Source of the DNA: Leptospiraceae bacterium
Lineage (GTDB): Bacteria; Spirochaetota; Leptospiria; Leptospirales; Leptospiraceae
Reading direction: 5' to 3'
Assembly: GCA_016708435.1 (NCBI GenBank)
Contig: JADJFV010000033.1
Coordinates: 1-64,000 of the forward strand
DNA: 64,000 bases
How positions within the stretch are numbered: the stretch's first letter is position 1; every line of letters starts with the position of its first letter. Under the pieces are notes generated by a model. That model worked only from the letters and a program-made list of their open reading frames with translations. It had not been told where the DNA came from and searched no databases. This document shows positions 9,146-16,791 of this stretch, one piece after another. The position numbers and the translations under genes are program-made.

Positions 9146-9277
9146 ATTTTACTCCGTTTACTTCAAAATACCTTTTTATGAAAGAGAAGCAATCCGATTT
9201 TGCTTTAAGCTTTTAATTTGTGGGATAGAATGGAATAGAAGTATGGGAAAAGTTGGATGCAATTTACTCGAAAGATA
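9146..9277 (+). repeat. dispersed repeat, copy G (full length, most diverged)
   Basis: The full-length copy begins TTTTACTCCGTTTACTTCAA. The 5' hairpin is weakened (TTCAAAA/TTATGAA), while GCTTTTAAT (9209-9217) and GTTGGATGC (9252-9260) are kept. The repeat-borne ATG (9257) opens a 37-codon frame of no known family. This is the last copy in the window. Confidence 0.8.
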
Positions 9278-9359
9278 ATGATGCTTCGCAAGATCGGACA
9301 GTCAATTAATGCGGGTTCTGTTGCAGCGCAAGAAGCGGTATGCAATTATGAGGGTGACA

Positions 9360-9617
9360 ATGATCGTTAATTTAAGCCAATTGTTAGTTTTACTATTTTT
9401 CTTTTTCTCTTTGTATAATTGTAATGTTTATGAGGATATCAAATTAAAAAGACAAGGATGTAATTACAATATCGATATTATTATTTTTTGCCAAAGGTTT
9501 CTAGAAAAAACAACCACAAATCAAACTCCAAGGAACTCTGAAATTCAATCATGCTTGACCACTATTTACCGCATGGAGGAATGCAAAAGAAAATTGAGGG
9601 AAAGTGATATTCCATGA
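9360..9617 (+). CDS. small hypothetical lipoprotein
   Basis: ATG 9360 opens an 85 aa product with a long hydrophobic leader ending in SLYNC, so Cys21 is a plausible lipidation site. An in-frame ATG at 9309 would add a basic stretch in front of the leader and is less likely. The mature part is about 65 residues with several cysteines (QGCNYN, FCQRF, QSCL, EECK) that could form disulfides. No family is recognised. It follows repeat copy G directly and is the last small cassette-like gene before core genes begin. Confidence 0.5.
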   Translation: MIVNLSQLLVLLFFFFSLYNCNVYEDIKLKRQGCNYNIDIIIFCQRFLEKTTTNQTPRNSEIQSCLTTIYRMEECKRKLRESDIP

Positions 9618-9686
9618 TTCTTAAGTGGATAATTACAATGAATAACTCAAATCCACACCAAAGCCCCGCGTTAGCGATCAAACCGG

Positions 9687-9748
9687 TGTCAATAAATTGC
9701 GTGAAACAAGAAGCCTCAGCTTATCGTAGACAGCGCAATTTATTGACA
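9687..9748. repeat. perfect 15 bp inverted repeat with 32-base loop
   Basis: TGTCAATAAATTGCG (9687-9701) and CGCAATTTATTGACA (9734-9748) are exact reverse complements. The segment 9650-9930 around it is less A+T-rich than its surroundings and contains no convincing gene. It resembles the end of a mobile element or an attachment-type site rather than a terminator, since no T-run follows. Confidence 0.5.
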
Positions 9749-10059
9749 GTAGCTGAGAGCCTGACGGCGCATTACATGGAGTATCTTCTCTTAATGCGTT
9801 TAATATTGCTTATCCACATAATCCGCCGAACGCCCAGACCAATCAAACGAAGACCAGTAGGACTTGCAACAAAGCTATCGAATGGGAATAGAGAGTGCAA
9901 CGTCTTACAACTATGACCAGAAGAGTAATAGAACGCAAGGAACAGGCACTTAAATTTTTACTAGGAATGAAAAGTAGACCCTTTTTTAAACTTGTCAAAT
10001 CTAGAATCATTCTAATTAAGTATAAAATAAACTATATATAAAATATCTTGGAGTAAAAA

Positions 10060-10668
10060 ATGGAAGAAAATGCACTATTGTTGTATGGAATTCGTTGGAT
10101 TCATTACGTTTCCGGCGTTTGTTGGATCGGGCTTCTTTATTTCTTAAACTTAGTAAACGTCCCTTTACAGGGAAAGCTTGATGCAGGAGTAAAAAAAGTT
10201 CTCACACCTGAATTAATGCCTCGCGTTCTTTTTTGGTTTAGATGGGCGGCTATGTTCACTTTCTTATCGGGCTTAACTTACTATGCTGTTTTTTTTGAAA
10301 TGGGTCACATGAGAGTGCAATCTCCGAATTGGACTATCTGGATTTTATTAGGGATGCTCCTTGGAACAATCATGTGGTTTAATGTTTGGTTCGTAATCTG
10401 GCCTAACCAAAGAAAAATTATCAACGGGGTTAAGAGTGGTAATCCGGCAGATCCATCTATCCCTAAAAAAGCGCTTCTGTTTTCTAGAATCAATACTTTT
10501 CTTTCTGTTCCTATGTTATTTTTCATGGGCTATGGAAGACATGCAGGTGGAAATGTTTCGATTTTCTCTGTCGAAGGTTTAGTTGTTGTTGTTCTCGCTG
10601 GTGCAATTGGCTCCGCTGTAGTTTTGTTTGCTATCAAACAATCTGCAACTATTAGCACAGAAGTTTAA
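10060..10668 (+). CDS. Urate_ox_N (PuuD-like) membrane protein
   Basis: The 202 aa protein has about five membrane segments and the hallmarks of the membrane domain of PuuD-type urate hydroxylase: IHYVSGVCWIGLLYFLN near the N-terminus, PRVLFWFRWAAMFTFLSG, GTIMWFNVWFVIWPNQRK, and NTFLSVPMLFFM. In PuuD this domain carries the oxidase activity and is followed by cytochrome c; here there is no CxxCH and the protein ends after the membrane part. It stands alone, with GGAG upstream of the ATG and a strong palindrome behind it. Its substrate cannot be told from the sequence; a role in urate oxidation is possible but unproven for stand-alone forms. Confidence 0.75.
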   Translation: MEENALLLYGIRWIHYVSGVCWIGLLYFLNLVNVPLQGKLDAGVKKVLTPELMPRVLFWFRWAAMFTFLSGLTYYAVFFEMGHMRVQSPNWTIWILLGMLLGTIMWFNVWFVIWPNQRKIINGVKSGNPADPSIPKKALLFSRINTFLSVPMLFFMGYGRHAGGNVSIFSVEGLVVVVLAGAIGSAVVLFAIKQSATISTEV

Positions 10669-10687
10669 TTTTTCTATTATAGCTTTT

Positions 10688-10729
10688 GGCTGTGTGTAGG
10701 ACTTGATGAATCAAGTCCTACACACAGCC
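10688..10729. terminator. perfect 20 bp stem palindrome after the Urate_ox_N gene
   Basis: GGCTGTGTGTAGGACTTGAT and its exact reverse complement are separated by GA. There is no T-run, so it is not a classical intrinsic terminator, but it lies 20 bases behind the stop codon. The inner part has the GTAG...CTAC ends shared with three other palindromes in this window. Confidence 0.65.
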
Positions 10730-10760
10730 TTATCACTTTCCTTTTACTTATAATAATTCA

Positions 10761-10790
10761 TTGACAATTTACATTGTTTCCTAATAATAA
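10761..10790 (+). promoter_or_regulatory. candidate sigma-70 promoter for the 10818 gene
   Basis: A consensus TTGACA (10761-10766) is followed after 18 bases by TAATAA (10785-10790). This would start transcription some 20 bases before ATG 10818. The -10 element is only a moderate match. Confidence 0.4.
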
Positions 10791-10817
10791 CTGTCTAAAT
10801 CTTGCTCTGGACAAAGT

Positions 10818-11576
10818 ATGAAAAACAATTGGAATTATTTTAATAATGGTATCGTATTTTTTGTTTTCCTTTTTTTCTTTTCTTTGAATCTTTTTTCTGA
10901 AACAATCATCTTACGAAATGGGAATGTTAAGAAAGGAAGAATTGTAAGCCAGGATAAGTTGAGCATGGTTTTCGAAGAGAAAGATGCGAAAGAGCCAGAA
11001 GTTTTCTCCAAAAAAGAAATTCTCAAGATATCCTACAAGGACTTAACGCAAGCAGAAATCAATCAACTTCTAAAAGAATCTGGTAGTGGAGATGTTTTGG
11101 ATGTTTCTCCTGGTGCACCTGTTTTAGATCCCGTCGGTGGACGTCGTAATATTACTCTCGGTAAAGCAGTTCTCAGATCTCTTGTTCTTCCGGGTTGGGG
11201 GCAAATGTATCAAAACCGCCAAATTGCCGGCACAGCTTACTTTTTATTTTTCTTAGGCGGCATTGGTTTTTCTGCTTATCAATACAAAGAATTTAAAGCA
11301 GAAAGTCATGATTATGACTATAAGGCCAATACTTATTTGTTTGCTTTGTATTCTCGTGATTCGTCTTCCCAATTTCTTGCTAGGTCAGCAATGCATTCTC
11401 AGAAAAGCGAAGTAGATCGTGCTCTTCACCGAGCAGAAATTGCCGGTGGAGTTTTAGCTGGAATTTATTTGTTAAATCTTTTTGATGTTGTGATCTTTCG
11501 CCCTAAAGACAATCTTTCTTTAAGAGCTTCTGCGTTTACTGATACGTTATCCGTAAAGTTAGAATATAGATTTTAA
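10818..11576 (+). CDS. exported DUF5683-like protein
   Basis: The 252 aa protein has an N-terminal signal segment (residues ~10-30, ending FSETI). Residues ~30-75 form a strand-rich region (IILRNGNVKKGRIV) of the kind that begins many spirochaetal envelope proteins. Residues ~110-165 hold the DUF5683-type signature SLVLPGWGQMYQNRQ with membrane helices on both sides, and a further helix follows at ~215. The end (LSVKLEYRF) is typical of an outer-membrane strand terminus. The function is unknown; an envelope location is likely. It converges with rsgA, leaving only one base between the two stop codons. Confidence 0.65.
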   Translation: MKNNWNYFNNGIVFFVFLFFFSLNLFSETIILRNGNVKKGRIVSQDKLSMVFEEKDAKEPEVFSKKEILKISYKDLTQAEINQLLKESGSGDVLDVSPGAPVLDPVGGRRNITLGKAVLRSLVLPGWGQMYQNRQIAGTAYFLFFLGGIGFSAYQYKEFKAESHDYDYKANTYLFALYSRDSSSQFLARSAMHSQKSEVDRALHRAEIAGGVLAGIYLLNLFDVVIFRPKDNLSLRASAFTDTLSVKLEYRF

Positions 11577-11577
11577 T

Positions 11578-12657
11578 TTATCGATTATCGTATTTCTGTT
11601 TCAAAACTTCTCTGAAAGTTTTATGAAATTTGCGCTCTTTTTGTTTTCTTTGTAGCATAGCAGATTCGTCTACTCTGGATTCTAAGTATTCTAACTCACG
11701 CTTCATTTTTTCATAATTTGCAAACCTTTCTTCAGAAATTTCTCCGTTTGCGATTGCCTCTTTAATTTTACAGCCGGGTTCAGATTCATGCTTGCAGTCT
11801 ACGAATTTGCAAAGAGCGGATAATGAGTCTATGTCGGCAAATGTTTCTTGTAACATAGACTCATCTCCCCAGAGTTGAATTTCTCTTAGTCCGGGTGTAT
11901 CAATCAATAATCCATTGTCTAATACGAATAATTCTCTATGAGTTGTAGTGTGTTTTCCTCTCGAATCAGCTTCCCGTATCTCATTTGTTTTTTGTAACTC
12001 TCTTCTGCTTAATTTATTTATGAGAGTTGATTTGCCTGCTCCTGAATGTCCGATAAAAGCGATTGTATTGCCGGAATTTAAATAAGTTTTGATTATTCCT
12101 AAACTGTCTTCTTCGAGGGAACTGATTGCATGAACTTTTGCTCCTATCGCAGCAGATTCAGCTTCTAATAGAATGGATTCGGGAGACTCACACAAATCTT
12201 TCTTGCTAAGAATCACAACGGGAATTGCACCACTCTCCCAACTGATACTAAGATATCTCTCAATTCTATTCACATTAAACGTTGCATCCATTGATTGCAC
12301 AATGAATATATAGTCGATATTGCTGCAAAGGATTTGTTCTTCGATTGTTTTACCGGGAGATTTACGAGAGAGCTTTGTTTTTCTTGGAAGGATTACATGA
12401 ATAATACACTTTGCTTCTCCTTCCAATCTTTGTATAGCGACCCAGTCTCCTACAACTGGAAAGTCTTGGCGGTTAATCGCTGTATATCGTAGCTTGCCTG
12501 AAATTTCTCCCAGGTATTCACCCTGGTCATCTTGAACACGATAAATACCTTTATGCTCTGATATGATTCTTGCAGGCAAATAGGAAGTATTCTCTACTTT
12601 TGAAAATTCATTTCTGAAAAACTCATTGTATCCTAAAGCAGGTAGAGAAATCATCAT
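11578..12657 (-). CDS. rsgA: ribosome small-subunit GTPase RsgA
   Basis: This 359 aa protein is a circularly permuted GTPase that helps mature the 30S subunit and is stimulated by the ribosome. Visible order: an N-terminal OB-fold (~residues 30-95), G4 motif SKKD, then G1 GHSGAGKSTLINKL, the switch region with KHTTTHRELF, G3 DTPGLRE, and the C-terminal zinc knuckle CKFVDC-H-C. A basic C-terminal tail (KQKERKFHKTFREVLKQK) fits rRNA binding. The length is normal for the family. It is separated by four bases from the membrane-protein gene upstream on the same strand, so the two may be cotranscribed. Confidence 0.95.
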   Translation of the reverse strand: MMISLPALGYNEFFRNEFSKVENTSYLPARIISEHKGIYRVQDDQGEYLGEISGKLRYTAINRQDFPVVGDWVAIQRLEGEAKCIIHVILPRKTKLSRKSPGKTIEEQILCSNIDYIFIVQSMDATFNVNRIERYLSISWESGAIPVVILSKKDLCESPESILLEAESAAIGAKVHAISSLEEDSLGIIKTYLNSGNTIAFIGHSGAGKSTLINKLSRRELQKTNEIREADSRGKHTTTHRELFVLDNGLLIDTPGLREIQLWGDESMLQETFADIDSLSALCKFVDCKHESEPGCKIKEAIANGEISEERFANYEKMKRELEYLESRVDESAMLQRKQKERKFHKTFREVLKQKYDNR

Positions 12658-12661
12658 AGAA

Positions 12662-13699
12662 TTAATTTTGTTGAATGCTCTTTAATATTTCTTCAATTTC
12701 ATTTTCGTGGAATTGATTTTCTATTAAGTTTTCTGTTATATCAATAATCATATAGCTTTCATCTTTGAGTGGATAAATATAAAAGCCGGTCTTTGAATAG
12801 CGCGGGCGAATAATATCATAGAACGTCCAAAAATTTCCCTGCCATTTCTTTTCTGGATGTAAGTGTTCGCCCAGGTTTTTAATTTCTTCCCTATTGCCCT
12901 GGTGTTTTTCAAAATCTAAAATGGAGATGTATTCTTCTTTGATTGTATTTGGATCTACTTTGATTAACTGAGGAATAAAAAACAATCGGACGAGTGGATA
13001 ACGATTTGGATCTGTTTCTGCAGATGACAGGATACCAGCGATTTGCCCCGATCCTGTTTTTTCTTTCATGGTTAGTGTTTTTGGGTTATGAAAGAAATAG
13101 TCTTTCGGAAGTTTTAGACTTAAAGAAAGAGATTCATTTTTGAGAGTTCGTGTTGGCTCATCATAGGACCACTGAGTCAGGTCTTTTTCTTGCGTATCAT
13201 ATTTATTTTCGAAAGACCGATTGAATAGATACATTTCCGAAAATTGTAAATACTTAAAGGTTAAAAGTCCATTTACAAAAATGGTCATCGCAACCAGGAG
13301 GATTCGATAGTAAACAACAGCCCGAATGATTCGGTAGAAGAAAAAAAACAGTAAAACAAAAACTAAAAAGATAATACCTGCCTGATTTTCAAAGAAACCA
13401 AAACCATAGACTGTGGCAATGACAGTGGACAAAAAGAGAAATTCTTGCCAAAGTATAAAATCTTTTTTAAACAAATGCTTTAGCGCGAGGATGCTCAAAA
13501 AGAAAGTAAGGAGAGAAACGATAAGGGTGGTGGTGATTAAGATCAAAATGACGAAAAATGGCAGATGATCTTCATGATTATAAAGAAAAGGAATGGCAAG
13601 TAGTGTATAAATGCAAATAATTTTCCAAAGGAAACTTAATGAATTATACTTTTTGGAGACTCGACCGAATATATTAGTAAGAAAAGTAAGGGATTTCAT
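12662..13699 (-). CDS. membrane protein of unknown function
   Basis: The 345 aa protein has about five hydrophobic segments in its first 165 residues, followed by a soluble domain of ~180 residues that starts after a membrane helix near FLFNRSFENKYD. The C-terminal domain (LSLKLPKDYFFHNP and so on) is strand-rich and may be extracytoplasmic. No family is recognised. The chosen ATG lies at 13699 and lacks a strong ribosome-binding site; it is only one base away from the ATG of the divergent gene at 13701. It is followed four bases later by rsgA. Confidence 0.55.
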   Translation of the reverse strand: MKSLTFLTNIFGRVSKKYNSLSFLWKIICIYTLLAIPFLYNHEDHLPFFVILILITTTLIVSLLTFFLSILALKHLFKKDFILWQEFLFLSTVIATVYGFGFFENQAGIIFLVFVLLFFFFYRIIRAVVYYRILLVAMTIFVNGLLTFKYLQFSEMYLFNRSFENKYDTQEKDLTQWSYDEPTRTLKNESLSLSLKLPKDYFFHNPKTLTMKEKTGSGQIAGILSSAETDPNRYPLVRLFFIPQLIKVDPNTIKEEYISILDFEKHQGNREEIKNLGEHLHPEKKWQGNFWTFYDIIRPRYSKTGFYIYPLKDESYMIIDITENLIENQFHENEIEEILKSIQQN

Positions 13700-13700
13700 T

Positions 13701-14354
13701 ATGTCGCCAGTAAAAGATTTTTTATCGATTCTCCAGAGTGATTACCATAATTTTGAAAAGTATTTCAAGTCCTTATTGAAAAACTATTCCCGATTATATG
13801 ATTTTGTAGAAAGAGTCATACAAATTATTCCATTAGAAGTTTTTGTTCTATTATTTCTATCTATCATCATCTTGATTTTAATCAATAGTGTATCTCCCTC
13901 CACTTCCAAAGTCAATTTGCTCTTTGCAGTTCTTGCATCCGTTGGAATTTACTTTGTTATTGCTAAAGTCGGAATAGTTAATAAAAAACGATTCAGCGAT
14001 TCAATGGATAGAACTTTCATTTCAGCTCTACTCATTCTTGTTCCAGTTTATTCCTTCTACTTTCTGACCTTATTATACAAGTATTTAATCGCGCTCTACA
14101 GGAAAAGAAAAATTGCTTCTTCTGAGTCGATGGAGAAATCTATTTTCCATTTGCAATCGGCTTATAGTGAATTAATGGCTGAATACTATGTTCTGGCAGA
14201 TCGAAACTATGACTCAACCAAATTAAAAGAAAAAATCCAAATTCTTCAAATTGCAAGTGATGGACTCTTAGATTTATTAAAACCTGTTCCTAAGCCTGTG
14301 GCAAATGTAAATGACGTGAATGCCATTAGTGACGCAGAAACGGTAAGTCAGTAA
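13701..14354 (+). CDS. membrane protein of unknown function
   Basis: I chose ATG 13701 (MSPVKDFLSIL), preceded by AAGGGA, over the longer frame from 13611 because the extension would lie inside the opposite-strand gene. The product is 217 aa with three hydrophobic segments between residues ~45 and ~135, then a helical, charged C-terminal half (KSIFHLQSAYSELMAEY) with likely coiled-coil character. No known domain is seen. It is divergent from, and almost touches, the other membrane-protein gene, so both may be controlled from overlapping sites within each other's coding sequence. Confidence 0.55.
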   Translation: MSPVKDFLSILQSDYHNFEKYFKSLLKNYSRLYDFVERVIQIIPLEVFVLLFLSIIILILINSVSPSTSKVNLLFAVLASVGIYFVIAKVGIVNKKRFSDSMDRTFISALLILVPVYSFYFLTLLYKYLIALYRKRKIASSESMEKSIFHLQSAYSELMAEYYVLADRNYDSTKLKEKIQILQIASDGLLDLLKPVPKPVANVNDVNAISDAETVSQ

Positions 14355-14408
14355 ATTTTTCGGTTGCTTATATGCTCTGAAATATTCTCCTTTTATTGAT
14401 TTACATTT

Positions 14409-14975
14409 ATGAAACGGAAATTTTACTTCTTTAGCCTTTGTTTTATTTTCTGCTTTCTTGTCCATTGTAAGGACAAGGAAACGGTTAATAACAATATTCC
14501 CCAAGAAGGAAAGAAATCCGAATTTATAAAAGCGAAGATTGATTGGAATTATATAGACATTCCAGCAGAGATGAAAATCTATGAAGTAAAATCTCAAATT
14601 GCCTATAATGTTTGGGATACTCAATCCGTTTCGTCGATTGATTCTTCGCCGGCCTCGACAGAAATTCCTGAATCAACTATAGTTGTTCAATCGGGTCGTT
14701 ATAAAGAATTTGTTCTAGGAATGCAGAATAACACAGATAAGCCAATTTTTTTCTTTGCCTCCCCGCATAACGTTCAGCCTCCTCAGTATTCTTTAGGATT
14801 TAAGTTTAAATGCCTTTGTATCAATCACGCTTTTACAATAAAACCAAAAGAATTCTGGTATCGGGTTGTGCGACTAAATATTGATAAGGACTTTCGGGGT
14901 GATAGTTTTATTATCAAACACGACCTAATCGGCATCACAGAAGAAAGAATGAAAGAATTTGAATTCAAACCTTGA
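14409..14975 (+). CDS. lipoprotein with a Cox11-like CxC strand
   Basis: The 188 aa protein has a signal ending FLVHC, so Cys20 is the likely lipidated residue. The second half (PQYSLGFKFKCLC, then a phenylalanine and PKEFW with a following RVVRLNID strand) recalls the CFCF copper-binding strand and the following P-G-E turn of Cox11/CtaG, the copper chaperone of cytochrome oxidase. The resemblance is limited to that stretch, so a redox or metal-handling role in the periplasm is only a suggestion. No oxidase genes are nearby. It precedes the kaiB-like gene by 59 bases on the same strand. Confidence 0.55.
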   Translation: MKRKFYFFSLCFIFCFLVHCKDKETVNNNIPQEGKKSEFIKAKIDWNYIDIPAEMKIYEVKSQIAYNVWDTQSVSSIDSSPASTEIPESTIVVQSGRYKEFVLGMQNNTDKPIFFFASPHNVQPPQYSLGFKFKCLCINHAFTIKPKEFWYRVVRLNIDKDFRGDSFIIKHDLIGITEERMKEFEFKP

Positions 14976-15034
14976 TTCTTTTCTTTAAAAAAATCTTGCG
15001 GAATGCAAGGAAGCTGAATTTCTGTATTTAGGCA

Positions 15035-15316
15035 ATGGAAAAATTCGTTTTTTATCTCTATGTTACTAGTGGAACTAAATCCTCAGAAAATGCTATAACG
15101 GATACGAAAGCATTTTGTGAGGAGGAAATCCAGTCCAATTACGAAATCTTTATAGTAGATGTATTAGAAGAGCCTTTTCTCGCAGAGGAATCTAAGATTC
15201 TTGTAACTCCAACCCTAATAAAAGAAAGTCCAGGAAAGCCGATTCGCCTAATTGGCAATTTTAATAATAAGAATAAACTTTTGCAGACATTTGAATTAGA
15301 AAAGGTCTATGGATAA
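15035..15316 (+). CDS. kaiB: KaiB-domain protein
   Basis: The 93 aa protein fits a stand-alone KaiB domain (thioredoxin-like fold that can switch folds). Visible KaiB features: FYLYVTSGTKSSENAI at the N-terminus, YEIFIVDVLEEPFLAEE in the middle, and ILVTPTLIKESPGKPIRLIG with the cis-proline type TPTL. In cyanobacteria KaiB binds KaiC and displaces the kinase SasA; outside cyanobacteria, kaiB often sits beside PAS or histidine kinases. Here it overlaps the next gene, a PAS sensor kinase-like protein, by eight bases, and no kaiA or kaiC is in the window. Translational coupling with that gene is likely. Confidence 0.85.
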   Translation: MEKFVFYLYVTSGTKSSENAITDTKAFCEEEIQSNYEIFIVDVLEEPFLAEESKILVTPTLIKESPGKPIRLIGNFNNKNKLLQTFELEKVYG

Positions 15317-16790
15317 ACAAAGCGAAAATCACAAAGAAGAAATTATCAAAGCTCTCCGAAAAGAACTAGTATCTAGTGAACTTCGTTTTCAAAAAATAAT
15401 TATTCATAATTCAATTTCTATTTTGATTGTAAGTCAAAATGGTATTATCCGCTTTGCAAATCCAGCCGCCGAGTATCTGTTTCATAAATCTAAAGAAAAG
15501 CTAATCGGTCAACCATTGGGTTATCCAATGTTATGTGATGAAGTCGCAGAAATCATTATACCTGCCAGAAATTCTATAAACTTAATTGTTGAAATGAGAG
15601 TTGTGGAAACTATTTGGGAAGAAGAAGCAGTATTTCTTGTATCTATGAGAGATGTTACCGAGCGCAGAAATATGGAAGAGCAACTGCGTATAGGCGAAGA
15701 GAGATATAGAAGCTTAGTAGAATTATCGCCTTTCGGAATTTTTGTTCATATGGAAGGTAAATGCGTATTTGCCAATAGTGCAGGTATTCAACTTCTAGGC
15801 GGAAATTATCCGGAAGACGTTATTGGGCAGAGCGTAATGCGATTTGTCCACCCCGAATATAGAGAGCTTGTGGTATCTCGAATTAAAAGTCTTCTTACAG
15901 ATGAAAGACAATTAGTTCCGATTGAGGAGAAGTTTATCAAGCTAGATGGCACGCCTATCGACGTGGAAGTTTCTGGAATAAAACTTGATTATAGCGGTAA
16001 AATTGCTGTTCAGCTTGTCGTTATCGATATTACCGAGCGCAAAAAAGCCGAAGAAGCGATTAGAAGTTTAAATGTAGAACTTGAAGCTACTGTTCGCGAT
16101 AGAACAAAGCAATTAGAAATTATGAATAGTGAGTTAAATGCATTTCGTTTTTCAGTTTCAGAAGATTCACAAGCACCTCTTAAAGCTATCAATGGATTTG
16201 TAAAAGCGTTAGGTGATCGATCCAATCAAAAATTAGATGAAATAGAAATATCTTATATAGAGAAAATTAAGAATGCAGCAGCGAACATCAATTCACAGAT
16301 TGAAGACCTATTAAGTCTTGCAAAAATTACAAGAACAGAACTAGACCTTCATTCTATTAATCTTACTTCTCTTTGCAAAGAGATTGTAAATGAAATCAAT
16401 CAATCAAACTCATCGAATGATCTAGAACTAAATCTTCAAACAGGAATGAGTATTTATGCAGATCCAAATCTAATGCGCATTGTGATGAATAATCTTTTAG
16501 ACAATGCAATCAAATTTACCAAACACCGACAGTATGCCAAAATTGAAGTAGGATGCTTTACAAAAGATGGAAGGGTAATCGTTTTTGTTCGTGACAATGG
16601 TGCTGGCTTTAATATGCAATACGCAGAAAGACTATTCGAACCATTTCAACGCTTTCATTCGAGTGATGAATTTGAAGGTTCTGGTGTGGGGCTAGCCTTT
16701 GTTAGCCGTATTATTGATAAGCATAATGGTCAAATCTGGGCGGAAAGCGATGAAGGAAAAGGCTCTACGTTCTATTTTGTAGTGGAATGA
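15309..16790 (+). CDS. PAS-PAS sensor kinase-like protein lacking the H-box histidine
   Basis: The 493 aa cytoplasmic protein has two PAS modules (about residues 25-125 and 130-245, each ending in DITER/DVTER) and a short coiled linker. A dimerisation helix follows with the sequence FRFSVSEDSQAPLKAINGF. In kinases of this family the motif is FSVSHDLRAPL; here the histidine is Glu285 (GAA at 16161-16163) and the following Arg is Gln. The ATPase domain looks complete: MNNLLDNAIKF, VRDNGAGFNM and GSGVGLAFVSRIIDKHNG. Autophosphorylation on histidine should be impossible, so it may act as an ATP-binding regulator or a partner for another kinase. Coupling with kaiB suggests they work together. Confidence 0.85.
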   Translation: MDKQSENHKEEIIKALRKELVSSELRFQKIIIHNSISILIVSQNGIIRFANPAAEYLFHKSKEKLIGQPLGYPMLCDEVAEIIIPARNSINLIVEMRVVETIWEEEAVFLVSMRDVTERRNMEEQLRIGEERYRSLVELSPFGIFVHMEGKCVFANSAGIQLLGGNYPEDVIGQSVMRFVHPEYRELVVSRIKSLLTDERQLVPIEEKFIKLDGTPIDVEVSGIKLDYSGKIAVQLVVIDITERKKAEEAIRSLNVELEATVRDRTKQLEIMNSELNAFRFSVSEDSQAPLKAINGFVKALGDRSNQKLDEIEISYIEKIKNAAANINSQIEDLLSLAKITRTELDLHSINLTSLCKEIVNEINQSNSSNDLELNLQTGMSIYADPNLMRIVMNNLLDNAIKFTKHRQYAKIEVGCFTKDGRVIVFVRDNGAGFNMQYAERLFEPFQRFHSSDEFEGSGVGLAFVSRIIDKHNGQIWAESDEGKGSTFYFVVE

Positions 16791-16791
16791 A

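Noticed and set aside
9614..9916. 100-codon frame after the small lipoprotein gene
   Set aside because: It spans the 15 bp inverted repeat, has no ribosome-binding site that I trust and a composition unlike a real protein.
9992..10026. TTGTCA and TATAAA as a promoter for the Urate_ox_N gene
   Set aside because: The spacing is 23 bases, too long for a sigma-70 promoter.
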